Positions 1-8,569 of a stretch of DNA of 64,000 bases are shown piece by piece. Origin of the DNA: Chitinophagales bacterium (GTDB taxonomy: Bacteria > Bacteroidota > Bacteroidia > Chitinophagales > Chitinophagaceae). Both the position numbers and the translations under genes were made by a program. Position 1 is the stretch's first letter. The number at the start of each line of letters is the position of its first letter. The DNA lies in assembly GCA_017303455.1 (NCBI GenBank), contig JAFLBM010000009.1, positions 105,758 to 169,757 on the forward strand, written 5' to 3'. Under the pieces are notes generated by a model. The model did not search any database, was not told the origin of the DNA, and worked only from the letters and a program-made list of their open reading frames with translations.

Positions 1-1
1 C

Positions 2-190
2 GTTGGAAGCGGAAATCTTCCTGGCTTCAATAATCAAAAAATAGATTGCTGGTTATTAAGGCATGGGAGTCTTCCCCGGAACCAGGAAACTTTCTGGATA
101 AGTAAGCAAACCAGGGAAGTGTTAAAACTGGAACAAGAGTTTGCAGGCAGCAGAGGCAGGTATAAGATAAAACTTGGATTCAGCTATTAA
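2..190 (+). CDS. C-terminal end of an unidentified protein (partial)
   Basis: An open frame runs from the left edge to a TAA at 188-190 and codes for about 62 residues. The end reads WISKQTREVLKLEQEF and then a basic, beta-strand-like KIKLGFSY tail. I do not recognise the family. The pattern of a residue string ending in hydrophobic-aromatic residues would suit the last strands of a secreted or outer-membrane lipid-binding domain, but that is a guess. The start and most of the gene lie outside the window. Confidence 0.55.
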   Translation, partial: VGSGNLPGFNNQKIDCWLLRHGSLPRNQETFWISKQTREVLKLEQEFAGSRGRYKIKLGFSY

Positions 191-217
191 GTATTTCATC
201 TGTAACATAGCTATTTT

Positions 218-400
218 ATGAAGAAAAATGTTATGAAAAATTTAAACCTGGGTACAAACTTTATGGTATTCCTGCTTTTTTTTGGCGTTGCTGCTCTGGA
301 AGCATTTCAATCACGGAACTGGCTGAAGTGTATTTTCTGGCTGGCAATTGGAATTGTTTTCCTTGTTGCTGATAATCTTAAAAAGAATGCCAATAAATAA
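218..400 (+). CDS. Small two-helix membrane protein
   Basis: Sixty residues with two hydrophobic stretches, roughly residues 13-30 (FMVFLLFFGVAALEAF) and 36-52 (IFWLAIGIVFLVAD), joined by a short QSRNWLK loop, with a lysine-rich tail. This is the layout of a helical hairpin in the inner membrane. The alternative ATG at 233 would drop the first five residues. I recognise no family. It lies 27 bases after the preceding stop and may be in the same transcript. Confidence 0.5.
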   Translation: MKKNVMKNLNLGTNFMVFLLFFGVAALEAFQSRNWLKCIFWLAIGIVFLVADNLKKNANK

Positions 401-408
401 ATTGAAGT

Positions 409-666
409 ATGAAGCATAATAAGTGGAAATTATTCACCTGGCCAATTTCTATTGAATACTTTGACAATAACTGGTTGGCCAAGTATGCTTGGAACTATCC
501 GCTTTTTATTTTTTCAGCCGAAAATACAGGATGGGCATTGGCTGGTTTTACAGGGTTTACTTTGGAATCTCTTCCGACAAGAATGGTCAGACAAATGTTG
601 CAAAAATCTTATACAACCATCACTCTGGCTCTAATGTTAGTGAGATTTTCTTCTTACAGAAGGTGA
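409..666 (+). CDS. Doubtful small open frame, possibly frame-shifted
   Basis: An 85-residue frame starts 8 bases after the previous stop. Its first half, with WPISIEYFDNNWLAKYAWNY, looks protein-like. Its second half is less convincing, while a different frame over about 489-701 gives aromatic-rich sequence (MGIGWFYRVYFGIS) typical of a membrane or beta-strand segment. That fits a short gene with one frameshift near 500, but chance overlap cannot be excluded. Other remnants nearby (1371-1535 and 4736-5655) make decay plausible. Confidence 0.2.
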   Translation: MKHNKWKLFTWPISIEYFDNNWLAKYAWNYPLFIFSAENTGWALAGFTGFTLESLPTRMVRQMLQKSYTTITLALMLVRFSSYRR

Positions 667-734
667 GGCCACATGCAAGGGTGTTAACAGTTAAACAGTA
701 AAATAAAAATTGAGTAAACTTAAGAACAATTAAA

Positions 735-1361
735 ATGAAAAAAGCAACAGTTTTAACAATTATGATTATAATGGCAGTATCAGCGTATACCCAAAAATTA
801 CCAGACAGAGTACTGCATTTTGCCGCCGGATACAGCAGGCATGGTAGTGGAGATATGAATGGAATATTGTTTGGAACAGAATATAGCAGGTACACATCGA
901 AAAAAACATCTTTCAATTATTATTTCAGGGGAAGCATCAATAATGGCATTGACAGGATTATTATCAATAACTCAATTACAGGCACACGACAGGATGCTTC
1001 GATAAGATATACCACAGCGGGAGTCCAGTCAGGTATTAATGTGAGATATAGTTTTATCAGGAATCAACAACACGAGTTAGTGATTGGCCTTGGTGTATTC
1101 GGGAGGTATCAATCTGCATCAAACGGTTCGGACGGATATTCTCTTTACTATCCTGCTGTTACAGGAGTGCCCACCATTTTGGTTGAGTATAATAACAGAA
1201 CCCCTCAGGAAACATATTCTGCAGGAGCACTTATTCAGTTTCAATACAATTTCACTTTTTCTAAAAATATAACTGTTGGATTGGCACCGGGTTTCCAAAC
1301 TGATACAAATGGTGATGCTATACTGCAGGCAGTTCTAATTGTTGGAAAAAGATTCAGGTAA
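735..1361 (+). CDS. Outer membrane beta-barrel-like protein
   Basis: A 208-residue protein with an N-terminal Sec signal (MKKATVLTIMIIMAVSAYTQ, cleavage likely after the alanine-tyrosine-threonine region). The rest alternates polar and hydrophobic residues with many Tyr, Phe and Gly, for example FNYYFRGSINNG and GINVRYSFI, and ends in a GKRFR strand with a penultimate aromatic. This is the usual look of a small eight-stranded outer-membrane barrel. No catalytic motif is visible. The frame closes 10 bases before the DinB remnant. Confidence 0.55.
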   Translation: MKKATVLTIMIIMAVSAYTQKLPDRVLHFAAGYSRHGSGDMNGILFGTEYSRYTSKKTSFNYYFRGSINNGIDRIIINNSITGTRQDASIRYTTAGVQSGINVRYSFIRNQQHELVIGLGVFGRYQSASNGSDGYSLYYPAVTGVPTILVEYNNRTPQETYSAGALIQFQYNFTFSKNITVGLAPGFQTDTNGDAILQAVLIVGKRFR

Positions 1362-1370
1362 GTGTACGGG

Positions 1371-1535
1371 AGGCTTTTCAATCGAGGAAAAATTAAGGGA
1401 TTCAAACCTCATCCGTCGGCTTTTTTGGGTTATCTCATTTCGCATGAAAGTCACCACAGGGGTCAAATCATATTATGTTTAAAGCAAGCAGGTCATCCTG
1501 TTGATAAAAAAATAGTATTTGGTCTTTGGGAGTAG
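1371..1535 (+). pseudogene. C-terminal remnant of a DinB-family protein
   Basis: In the frame ending at the TAG at 1533-1535 the DNA codes for KGFKPHPSAFLGYLI, then SHESHHRGQI, then LCLKQAGHPVDKK and FGLWE. The HESHHRGQI segment is the metal-ligand helix of DinB/DUF1572-type four-helix proteins, and the GHPVDKK-FGLW ending is typical of their C-terminus. There is no start codon and the N-terminal two thirds are missing, since the frame opens right after the stop of the preceding barrel gene. I read it as a truncated pseudogene left by a deletion. Confidence 0.6.
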
Positions 1536-1557
1536 GGAACAAAATAAAAATTATATT

Positions 1558-3036
1558 ATGAAAAAGCAGAGCACAATTTTATTGCTATCTAAAACCGGAG
1601 TATGGGGAAAAGCAATTGTTATACTATTCCTGCTATCTAATTTAATATTTCCGGCATCTGCTCAACAATATGCAGATAAAAAATTGCTACTGAAAGTTGT
1701 ACATTATGATATAGATCTACGCATTGATTATACAAACAGAAAACTATATTCTAAATGTGAGTTAACAGTACGGAATACATCTTCAACTAGAACTCAAATT
1801 ATTCCATTGCTGCTATACCGGTTGATGAAAGTTTCATCAATAAAAGATGAAAAGGGTAATCCTATGTCATTTTCGCAAAGGGTATTATCTTTTGAAGATT
1901 TGGAAAGATACCAGGCGAATTATATAGAAATTAGTCCCGCCCGGCCGTTATTAAAAGGAGATACAAAGAAATTGATCATTGAATATGAAGGCTATCTTTT
2001 TGGTTTTACCGAAACAGGGATGGGATATGTGAGTGATAAAATTGATCCTGGATTTACTATTCTCCGTCCTGATTGCTTGGCTTTTCCGGAATTAGGCTAT
2101 CCGTCCGATAAAGTAAACAGGCTGGCTGGTGTTGCGCCCAGTTTTAATTATACAATTAAGGTAAATGTACCTGATTCATTGGTTGTCGTGAACGGGGGTG
2201 AGTTAATAAACAGGAGATCTAAAAACGGGAATACCATTTATACCTACCGGAATACTAAACTGGCATGGCGTATAGATATTGCAATCGGTAAATATAAGAT
2301 TATTGAAACTCCAATGTTAAAGATTTACTACCTGGAGCAGGACTCTGCGGGAGCTGAAACTGTTTTCAAGTATGCAAAGCGGACCATAGATCTTTATACA
2401 GGATGGTGGGGGCCGTTACAAGGTAACAATGTGTTTTCTGTTATTGAAATACCAAGCGGTTACGGTTCCCAGGCCGATGAAACATGTATTTTACAATCGG
2501 CTGACGTATTTCTCGACTCAACGGAAATGCGGCAGTTGTATCATGAGCTATCACATCTCTGGAATATAAACTCAAAAGATAAGTATTATCCAAGATGGAG
2601 TGAGGGACTTGCAACATTTATTGAATACCTCAGCATAGAAAAACTGGAAAACAGGCCTTACCTGGATTATGTCACTGAGTGGTACCTGAATCTGGTTAAA
2701 AAGGAAATAGCAGCAGACAGTCTGTTGAAAACAACTCCTTTTAATGAATTCGGCAAAAAGGGAATTCAGTCATATGCATACGAAATCGGGATGCTGATGT
2801 TCCGGGTCCTGTATGAAGTAATGGGTGAAGATGATTTTAATAAATGCCTGGCGAAGTATTACACTGACTATTACCTAACCGGTGCCACAACTGATCAGTT
2901 TGTTGAAACAAGTGTACGCATAGGCGGAAAAAACCTTGTTGCATTTTTCAAGGACTGGATGTACACTCCCCGCTACACCCAATTGATCAGTGAGGGACTA
3001 ACAATCAAAGAAATAAGCAAGCGCTATATCCAATAG
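1558..3036 (+). CDS. Secreted M1-like zinc metallopeptidase
   Basis: A 492-residue protein starting at the ATG at 1558 (an upstream TTG at 1519 would add 13 unlikely residues ahead of the signal peptide). It has a signal sequence (LFLLSNLIFPASAQ), an N-terminal beta domain as in M1 peptidases, and the zinc motif H329-E330-L-S-H333 with a likely third ligand E349 in WSEGLATF. The spacing of 15 residues from the second His to the Glu is shorter than the usual 18 of M1 enzymes, and the GAMEN exopeptidase motif is replaced by QADETCI. It is therefore a divergent gluzincin whose aminopeptidase activity is uncertain. It probably acts in the periplasm and lies 28 bases before the next hydrolase gene. 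Confidence 0.75.
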   Translation: MKKQSTILLLSKTGVWGKAIVILFLLSNLIFPASAQQYADKKLLLKVVHYDIDLRIDYTNRKLYSKCELTVRNTSSTRTQIIPLLLYRLMKVSSIKDEKGNPMSFSQRVLSFEDLERYQANYIEISPARPLLKGDTKKLIIEYEGYLFGFTETGMGYVSDKIDPGFTILRPDCLAFPELGYPSDKVNRLAGVAPSFNYTIKVNVPDSLVVVNGGELINRRSKNGNTIYTYRNTKLAWRIDIAIGKYKIIETPMLKIYYLEQDSAGAETVFKYAKRTIDLYTGWWGPLQGNNVFSVIEIPSGYGSQADETCILQSADVFLDSTEMRQLYHELSHLWNINSKDKYYPRWSEGLATFIEYLSIEKLENRPYLDYVTEWYLNLVKKEIAADSLLKTTPFNEFGKKGIQSYAYEIGMLMFRVLYEVMGEDDFNKCLAKYYTDYYLTGATTDQFVETSVRIGGKNLVAFFKDWMYTPRYTQLISEGLTIKEISKRYIQ

Positions 3037-3064
3037 CAATCATCTAAACAATCTAAAAAAGGAT

Positions 3065-4717
3065 ATGAAATTAAGTTTATTGCTAATAGCATTTGCCCTG
3101 ATGGGCACATCAGGCTTTTCTCAACTCAACGATAGTAAAAGCCTGACTACTGAATTTGACAAGTTACTTTCAGCAGAATTCAAACCCGGTGAACCCGGTG
3201 CTGCCATTCTGGTTTCCAGAAACGGCGAGATTATCTACAAGAAGGCATATGGAATGGCTAACCTTGAATTAAACATTCCTATGCAGGATAACAATGTTTT
3301 CTGGATTGCTTCGATTGGAAAACAATTTACAGCTATCGCCATATTACAGTTAATGGAACAGGGTAAATTAAATTTGCAGGATGAGATTACCCGGTTTATT
3401 CCTGATTATCCCACACAGGGAAATAAAATCACCATTGAACACTTGCTTACCCATACATCGGGTATTCATAATTACGCCGGTATGAAAGATCCCGAAAATA
3501 AGCTATCCGGCGATGTCTCGTTAAGTCAAGTGATTGACTTTTTTAAGAACCTGCCAATGCGTTTTGCACCTGGCACGAAATGGGAATACAGTAATTCCGG
3601 TTATTTACTTTTGGGTCATATTATCGAAAAAATTTCGGGCAAATCATATCCTCAATATCTTGAAGAAAACATTTTCAAGCCGCTTGGTATGGCCAATTCA
3701 TTTTTTGCAGATAATAAAAGAATCATAAAAAACAGAGTGGGTGCTTATAGTGCAGGAGAAATGGGGTTTGAAAACTCCCGGTATTTGAACCCTACTATCA
3801 TATACTCGGCTGGCGCCATACAATCCACTGTCGGAGATTTTTTTAAATGGCATCAGGCCGTTCATTCTTATAAATTGGTAAAAAAGGAAACATTGGAGAA
3901 AGCCTTTACGAATTATAAATTGGCGGATGGCAAAGAAACAGATTACGGCTATGGATGGAAGTTAGGTTTCGTTTATGAAAGTCCCTCGATTTGGCATGGT
4001 GGTTCTATCGAAGGATTTGGAAATATTGAAATCTATCTGCCCATGGAGGATGTATATGTAGTTGTTTTCTCAAATTGTGATTGTTATTATCCCAAAGATA
4101 TTGCTGCAAAGCTGGCTGCCCTTACCGTTGGCAAACGATACGACTACCAGGAGATACGGATAGAAAGTTCCATCTTAAAAAAATATCCCGGGCTTTATGA
4201 AAATCAAAAAGCCCAGCAACGAATTATCAGCATCGCAGATAACAGGTTGTACTCACAACTTGGCCGGGGTCCTAAATCTGAACTAAAAGCTTACCAGCAG
4301 AATATGTTTTTCTTCAAAGATGATCTGTTGAAAACGATAGAATTTTCACGGAATCAAAAAGCGGGGGTTTCCGCATTAATCACAAAGAAACTGGATGGTA
4401 TCGAGGTTTGGCAGAAAACCAATAAACCCCTGCCAGATTCAAACGGAATAAAAGTGGATGCAAAAATTCTGGAAACCTATGTGGGAGATTATGAAATTCC
4501 ATCCGTTTTGCGATTATCCGTCAGTAGGGTAAAAGACAGGTTATTCATGAAGGCCGAGGGACAAGAGCAATTTGAAATATTTGCCGACTCGGTCAATAAA
4601 TTCTTTACAAAAATCAATGATGCTGAATTTGAATTCGTTAAAGACGAATCGGGAAAAGTAACGAATGTGATCCTGAACCAGGGAGGACGAACGGCGGAAG
4701 CAAAGCGGGTGAAATAA
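3065..4717 (+). CDS. Class C beta-lactamase-fold serine hydrolase
   Basis: A 550-residue protein with a Sec signal (LLIAFALMGTSGFSQ). The PF00144 core carries all three motifs: S83-I-G-K86 (SxxK, nucleophile), Y175-S-N and H311-G-G. After about residue 360 it has extra C-terminal beta domains like those seen on D-aminopeptidase and esterase relatives. Likely a periplasmic peptidase or esterase acting on small peptides or peptidoglycan fragments, rather than a true antibiotic-degrading enzyme. It follows the M1-like peptidase by 28 bases and is probably co-transcribed with it. Confidence 0.85.
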   Translation: MKLSLLLIAFALMGTSGFSQLNDSKSLTTEFDKLLSAEFKPGEPGAAILVSRNGEIIYKKAYGMANLELNIPMQDNNVFWIASIGKQFTAIAILQLMEQGKLNLQDEITRFIPDYPTQGNKITIEHLLTHTSGIHNYAGMKDPENKLSGDVSLSQVIDFFKNLPMRFAPGTKWEYSNSGYLLLGHIIEKISGKSYPQYLEENIFKPLGMANSFFADNKRIIKNRVGAYSAGEMGFENSRYLNPTIIYSAGAIQSTVGDFFKWHQAVHSYKLVKKETLEKAFTNYKLADGKETDYGYGWKLGFVYESPSIWHGGSIEGFGNIEIYLPMEDVYVVVFSNCDCYYPKDIAAKLAALTVGKRYDYQEIRIESSILKKYPGLYENQKAQQRIISIADNRLYSQLGRGPKSELKAYQQNMFFFKDDLLKTIEFSRNQKAGVSALITKKLDGIEVWQKTNKPLPDSNGIKVDAKILETYVGDYEIPSVLRLSVSRVKDRLFMKAEGQEQFEIFADSVNKFFTKINDAEFEFVKDESGKVTNVILNQGGRTAEAKRVK

Positions 4718-4735
4718 AAAATGGTACTGCGATGA

Positions 4736-5655
4736 ATGAAAGAAATACGCAACGTTTTTTATTCAAAACATAATTCCATAAAACAATTTATGCTGTTACT
4801 GCTCATTTCCTATACTGGTGAGAGCCAAACCGGAACTGAAAATTTGAAACTAAGCGCTGAAAAGATCAGTTCCCACAATAAAATCAGTTACAATGTTTAC
4901 ACCGAAAATGCATATAAAAAAATTACGGTAGATACGACTATTGAACGGGGCGACACCAATTCTTTGTATGAAGGATGCCGGTTAAAGGTAAAAGGTATCG
5001 CAGTGAGTGACCACGACTACGAACAAATTTGTTTTTGCCGAAAAAGGAACAAGCTTTGATTATATGAATATAATAACACAGAAGCGAGTGAATCTGGAGA
5101 ATCCTGATTACAAAAAAAATTTGCAGTACGGATGATTCTGTATAACCAGATGATAGCTGCGCCATACTGGCCAATAATCCCGTATGTAAATATATTGGAA
5201 CAACTGATTCATGCAGAAGTACGCAATGATATGGCTATTTACAGGAGGTCCTGTTGACTTATTAAAGTCATTATGGATGTAAATAGTCAAGCGAAGTGAA
5301 AGTTAAAAATGGAATCAGTATGGTTCATTAACAAAGAAAAAAAGCTAATCTGTGGCCACAAACCCAATCGGGAAAAGTATGTAGCATAATAATTCAGTGG
5401 ATGAAGTGCTGACTAGATTAATAGTACAAAGTACACTGGGGTGATTAAAGCGGTGCTTACAGTTAATAAAATGGGCAATTTGTACCGTTCTGAATAGGTA
5501 AAACATTAGCACATTTTTTTTGATGAGTCAACAAAACATTTTTCGTTATAAGGAAGATCGTTGTAAACATTTGAAAATCACATCAATGCACTTGGTCCAA
5601 AAAAATATTTAGATCCGGTTCCGTTAAATAGCTTTACTTTTGATGCAGAGGAATA
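4736..5655 (+). pseudogene. Decayed gene with several frameshifts
   Basis: The stretch from 4736 to 5655 reads as broken pieces of one protein. The frame from 4736 (107 codons) gives SLYEGCRLKVKGIAVSDHDY. A second frame picks up at about 5032 with FAEKGTSFDYMNIITQKR, a third at about 5131 with ILYNQMIAAPYWPIIPYVN, and the last piece, about 5568-5655, gives ENHINALGPKKYLDPV and ends FTFDAEE at a TAA just before the next gene's ATG. The pieces are in order and on one strand, as expected from a roughly 300-residue gene that gained several indels. I do not recognise the family. An intact 107-residue product is possible but less likely. Confidence 0.5.
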
Positions 5656-6054
5656 ATGAAAAAATTTGTAGCAGCCATATTAGCCGTGTTATACCTAGGT
5701 ACTTCTACCGGGGCTACAGTTCACATGCATTACTGCATGGGTGAACTGGCTGACTGGGGTTTGGGGCATAACCAATCCAAAACCTGCGGCAACTGCGGCA
5801 TGGAGAAGTCTGAAGAAAAAGATAATGGCTGCTGCAAGGATGAGCATAAGTTTGTGAAGAATGATAATGATCAGAAAACCGCCGAGTCATTCGTTACCAA
5901 TTTTACTCTCCAGGTTATTGATTTACCAATAGAGTATATGTCTGTATTGGATATTCCGATTTCTTCTGTCACTGAGAAACATCCAGTCAGCCACGCTCCA
6001 CCCCGAAGTAGCGGCGTTGCGGTGTACATCCGCAATTGTACTTTCCTTATTTAG
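5656..6054 (+). CDS. HYC_CC_PP family small secreted metal-associated protein
   Basis: A 132-residue protein with a short signal peptide and three motifs that define this Bacteroidota family: HMHYCMGEL near residue 23, a DNGCCKDEHK pair of cysteines, and HAPPRSSG near the C-terminus. A further TCGNCGME cysteine pair lies between them. The Cys, His and Met content suggests copper or silver binding in the periplasm, which is inference. The next gene is 97 bases downstream and the whole block to 20003 reads in the same direction, so this is probably the first gene of the metal operon. Its ATG abuts the decayed gene upstream. Confidence 0.75.
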   Translation: MKKFVAAILAVLYLGTSTGATVHMHYCMGELADWGLGHNQSKTCGNCGMEKSEEKDNGCCKDEHKFVKNDNDQKTAESFVTNFTLQVIDLPIEYMSVLDIPISSVTEKHPVSHAPPRSSGVAVYIRNCTFLI

Positions 6055-6151
6055 AGATTTTTTTAGTTTATGAGCCAGGTGTTCTTACGCCGGGCTATTG
6101 GCGTTTCTATATGCCCAAGTTTCCCTTTTTCAACACTTTAAAATAAAAAAA

Positions 6152-6610
6152 ATGAAATCGCTTAAAATGCTGATGATGGCAACGTTAACCATCCTGTCTG
6201 TTTCTGTATTTGCCCAGGAAAAAGCAGGCAAAAAAGATACTTTAAAGCATGTCAAGCTTTATACCTGTACCATTCATGATACCGTGGCCGCCAAAAAACC
6301 AGGTAATTGCCCTATTTGCGGTATGAAACTGGAAAGATCAAAAAAGGAGCAAATGAAGGCAGAAGTTATGAAGAACTATTCCTGTCCTATGCATCTCAAT
6401 GTGACCAGTGATAAACCGGGTAAATGCACCCAATGCGGAATGGATTTAACACTCTCACCAAAAGAAAAAATGAAAATGGAAGTAGTAAAAGCCTATGCCT
6501 GCCCCATGAAATGCGAAGGCGATAAAACATACACCAAAAATGGTAGATGCCCTAAATGCGGCATGGATTTAAAAGAAAAGAAAGAAGACCATAGCAATCA
6601 CCAGCATTAA
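6152..6610 (+). CDS. Periplasmic protein with three heavy-metal-binding domains
   Basis: Starting at the ATG at 6152, after an A-rich leader, this 152-residue protein has a signal peptide (MMATLTILSVSVFAQ). Three copies of the short heavy-metal-binding domain follow, each with a Y-x-C-x-M/I start and a C-x-x-C-G-M end: YTCTIHDT with CPICGMKLE, YSCPMHLN with CTQCGMDLT, and YACPMKCE with CPKCGMDLK. It is almost nothing but these domains plus lysine-rich linkers and ends in a DHSNHQH tail. Likely a periplasmic copper or silver buffer feeding the efflux machinery encoded downstream. An in-frame start at 6098 would precede the signal peptide and is rejected. Confidence 0.8.
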   Translation: MKSLKMLMMATLTILSVSVFAQEKAGKKDTLKHVKLYTCTIHDTVAAKKPGNCPICGMKLERSKKEQMKAEVMKNYSCPMHLNVTSDKPGKCTQCGMDLTLSPKEKMKMEVVKAYACPMKCEGDKTYTKNGRCPKCGMDLKEKKEDHSNHQH

Positions 6611-6629
6611 TCAAATATAAAACGCAACT

Positions 6630-7262
6630 ATGAACAAGATAATTTCAGCAATCGCAATTGTTTCTGTGTTTGTTTTTACAGCATGCAACAACAACAGCCC
6701 CAAGAAGGAACATGAGGGTCATGATATGAACAATATGAAAACCGACACAACGCAGCATGTTTCCTCAACTGATGATAAAGACATAAAGGCAATCACCGCA
6801 GTTTTTACTAATGTTGATTCTAAAGCTGCGGAAACCATCAAAGAAATAGTGGACCATTACCTGCATATCAAAAACGCACTGGCAAATGATAATGCCGGCG
6901 AGGCAGGCAGTGGTGCAAAAGCCATGGAAAATGCGATTGACAAATTGGATAAATCATTATTGAAAGCAGAACAAAAAGCCGCCTATGATGCCAACGAGGC
7001 AGAAATGAAAGAACATGCGGAACATATAGCTAAGAACGTGGACAATATTAAGCATCAGCGTTCACATTTTGTAATGATGAGTGAAGTAGTGTACGACCTG
7101 GTCAAGAACTTCGGCGCTGGCCGTCCGGTTTACCACGACCATTGCCCGATGGCAAGAGATAACCAGGGTGCCATGTGGATCAGTGAAGTAAAGGAAATCA
7201 GGAATCCCTATTTCGGTTCCCAAATGTTCAAGTGCGGAAGAGTGGAAGAAGTTATTAAATAA
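6630..7262 (+). CDS. DUF3347 lipoprotein
   Basis: A 210-residue lipoprotein: the signal ends in the lipobox FTAC, so it should be lipidated at that cysteine. A His/Met-rich linker (HEGHDMNNM) precedes the DUF3347 domain. Near the C-terminus it has VYHDHCPMARDNQGAMW and NPYFGSQMFKCG, the conserved His, Cys and Met residues of this family. DUF3347 domains are common beside CusB adaptors, and some are fused to them. A metal-chaperone role in the periplasm is likely but not shown. It lies 19 bases after the previous gene and 15 before cusA. Confidence 0.8.
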   Translation: MNKIISAIAIVSVFVFTACNNNSPKKEHEGHDMNNMKTDTTQHVSSTDDKDIKAITAVFTNVDSKAAETIKEIVDHYLHIKNALANDNAGEAGSGAKAMENAIDKLDKSLLKAEQKAAYDANEAEMKEHAEHIAKNVDNIKHQRSHFVMMSEVVYDLVKNFGAGRPVYHDHCPMARDNQGAMWISEVKEIRNPYFGSQMFKCGRVEEVIK

Positions 7263-7277
7263 TATTAAACCGAGACC

Positions 7278-8567
7278 ATGGTTCAGAAACTGATTGAACT
7301 GGCTTTGCGCAACAGGCTGATTGTACTCCTTTTTGCAGGCGGCCTGTTTGCGTACGGCCTCTACTCTGTTAAGCAAAACCCAATTGATGCCATCCCTGAT
7401 TTGAGCGAAAACCAAGTGATTGTTTTTACAGAGTGGATGGGGCGCAGCCCGCAGGTAATGGAAGACCAGGTTACTTATCCGCTGGTTAGTAACCTGCAGG
7501 GGATTCCAAAAATCAAAAACATTAGGGGTTCATCAATGTTCGGGATGAGTTTTGTGTATGTGATTTTTGAAGACAATGTGGATATCTACTGGGCAAGAAC
7601 AAGAGTGCTTGAACGGTTAAACTTTGCCCAGCGTTTATTGCCGCAAGGGGTAACACCAACACTAGGACCTGATGGTACAGGGGTTGGTCATATTTACTGG
7701 TATCATCTTGATGCCCCTAAAATGGATCTGGGCGAGCAAAGAGCCTTACAGGACTGGTATATCAAGTTTGCTTTGCAAACTGTGCCAGGTGTGGCTGAAG
7801 TGGCGTCATTTGGCGGTTTTGAAAAGCAGTACCAGTTGGTAGTGGACCCGGTGAAATTGCAGTATTACAATATCTCTCTGATGGATGTAATGAACAAAGT
7901 AAAAGCCAATAACAATGATGTGGGGGGACGGAAATTTGAAATGGCAGATATGGCCTATATCATTCGTGGTTTGGGCTACATCAAAAGCAAGGAAGATGTG
8001 GAGAATATTGCACTGGCCAATTACAACGGTATTCCTGTAAGAGTAAAAGATATTGGCTCTGTTCAAATGGGGGGTGATTTACGTCTGGGCATTTTTGACA
8101 TGGATGGGAAAGGTGAAGTGGTGGGGGGCATTGTGGTGATGCGGTATAATGAGAATGCCAATAAGGTAATTGAAGCAGTAAAATCAAAAATGAAAGAAGT
8201 AGAGAAAGGATTGCCGGAAGGTGTGACTTTTAAAACTTCTTATGACCGCAGCACATTAATACAGGAAGCTATTGATTCGGTAAAAGGAACATTAATAGAG
8301 GAAATGATTGCTGTGTCATTGGTGGTACTCATCTTTCTCTTTCATTGGAGAAGTGCAGTCATCATTCTCATTCAATTACCCATTTCCGTAGCAGCCGGTT
8401 TTATTTTCCTTGAACTATTTGGCATTTCTTCCAATATCATGTCCTTGACAGGTATTGCACTGGCAATCGGCGTGGTGGTAGATGATGGCATTGTTATGGT
8501 GGAGAATGCTTACCGGCATATCAGTGAAGCACAAACAGCAAAAATTAAATCATCTGATAAAGCATAA
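7278..8567 (+). CDS. cusA: CusA/CzcA heavy-metal RND pump, N-terminal half
   Basis: A 429-residue N-terminal part of a heavy-metal efflux RND permease. It starts with the usual MVQKLIELALRNR and a first membrane helix, has the periplasmic porter region (NPIDAIPDLSENQ, PDGTGVGHIYWY) and transmembrane helices 2-4, and carries the proton-relay acids D402-D403 in GVVVDDGIVMVEN. It then stops in the cytosolic loop after helix 4. The rest of the pump is encoded from 8570 in another frame. Together the two parts make about 1,070 residues, the normal size of one CusA. Substrate is probably Cu(I)/Ag(I), given the multicopper oxidase and CPH-type ATPase in the operon. Confidence 0.85.
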   Translation: MVQKLIELALRNRLIVLLFAGGLFAYGLYSVKQNPIDAIPDLSENQVIVFTEWMGRSPQVMEDQVTYPLVSNLQGIPKIKNIRGSSMFGMSFVYVIFEDNVDIYWARTRVLERLNFAQRLLPQGVTPTLGPDGTGVGHIYWYHLDAPKMDLGEQRALQDWYIKFALQTVPGVAEVASFGGFEKQYQLVVDPVKLQYYNISLMDVMNKVKANNNDVGGRKFEMADMAYIIRGLGYIKSKEDVENIALANYNGIPVRVKDIGSVQMGGDLRLGIFDMDGKGEVVGGIVVMRYNENANKVIEAVKSKMKEVEKGLPEGVTFKTSYDRSTLIQEAIDSVKGTLIEEMIAVSLVVLIFLFHWRSAVIILIQLPISVAAGFIFLELFGISSNIMSLTGIALAIGVVVDDGIVMVENAYRHISEAQTAKIKSSDKA

Positions 8568-8569
8568 AC

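Noticed and set aside
1519..1557. Longer N-terminus for the M1-like peptidase
   Set aside because: The added residues precede the signal peptide and come from DNA that encodes the end of the DinB remnant in another frame.
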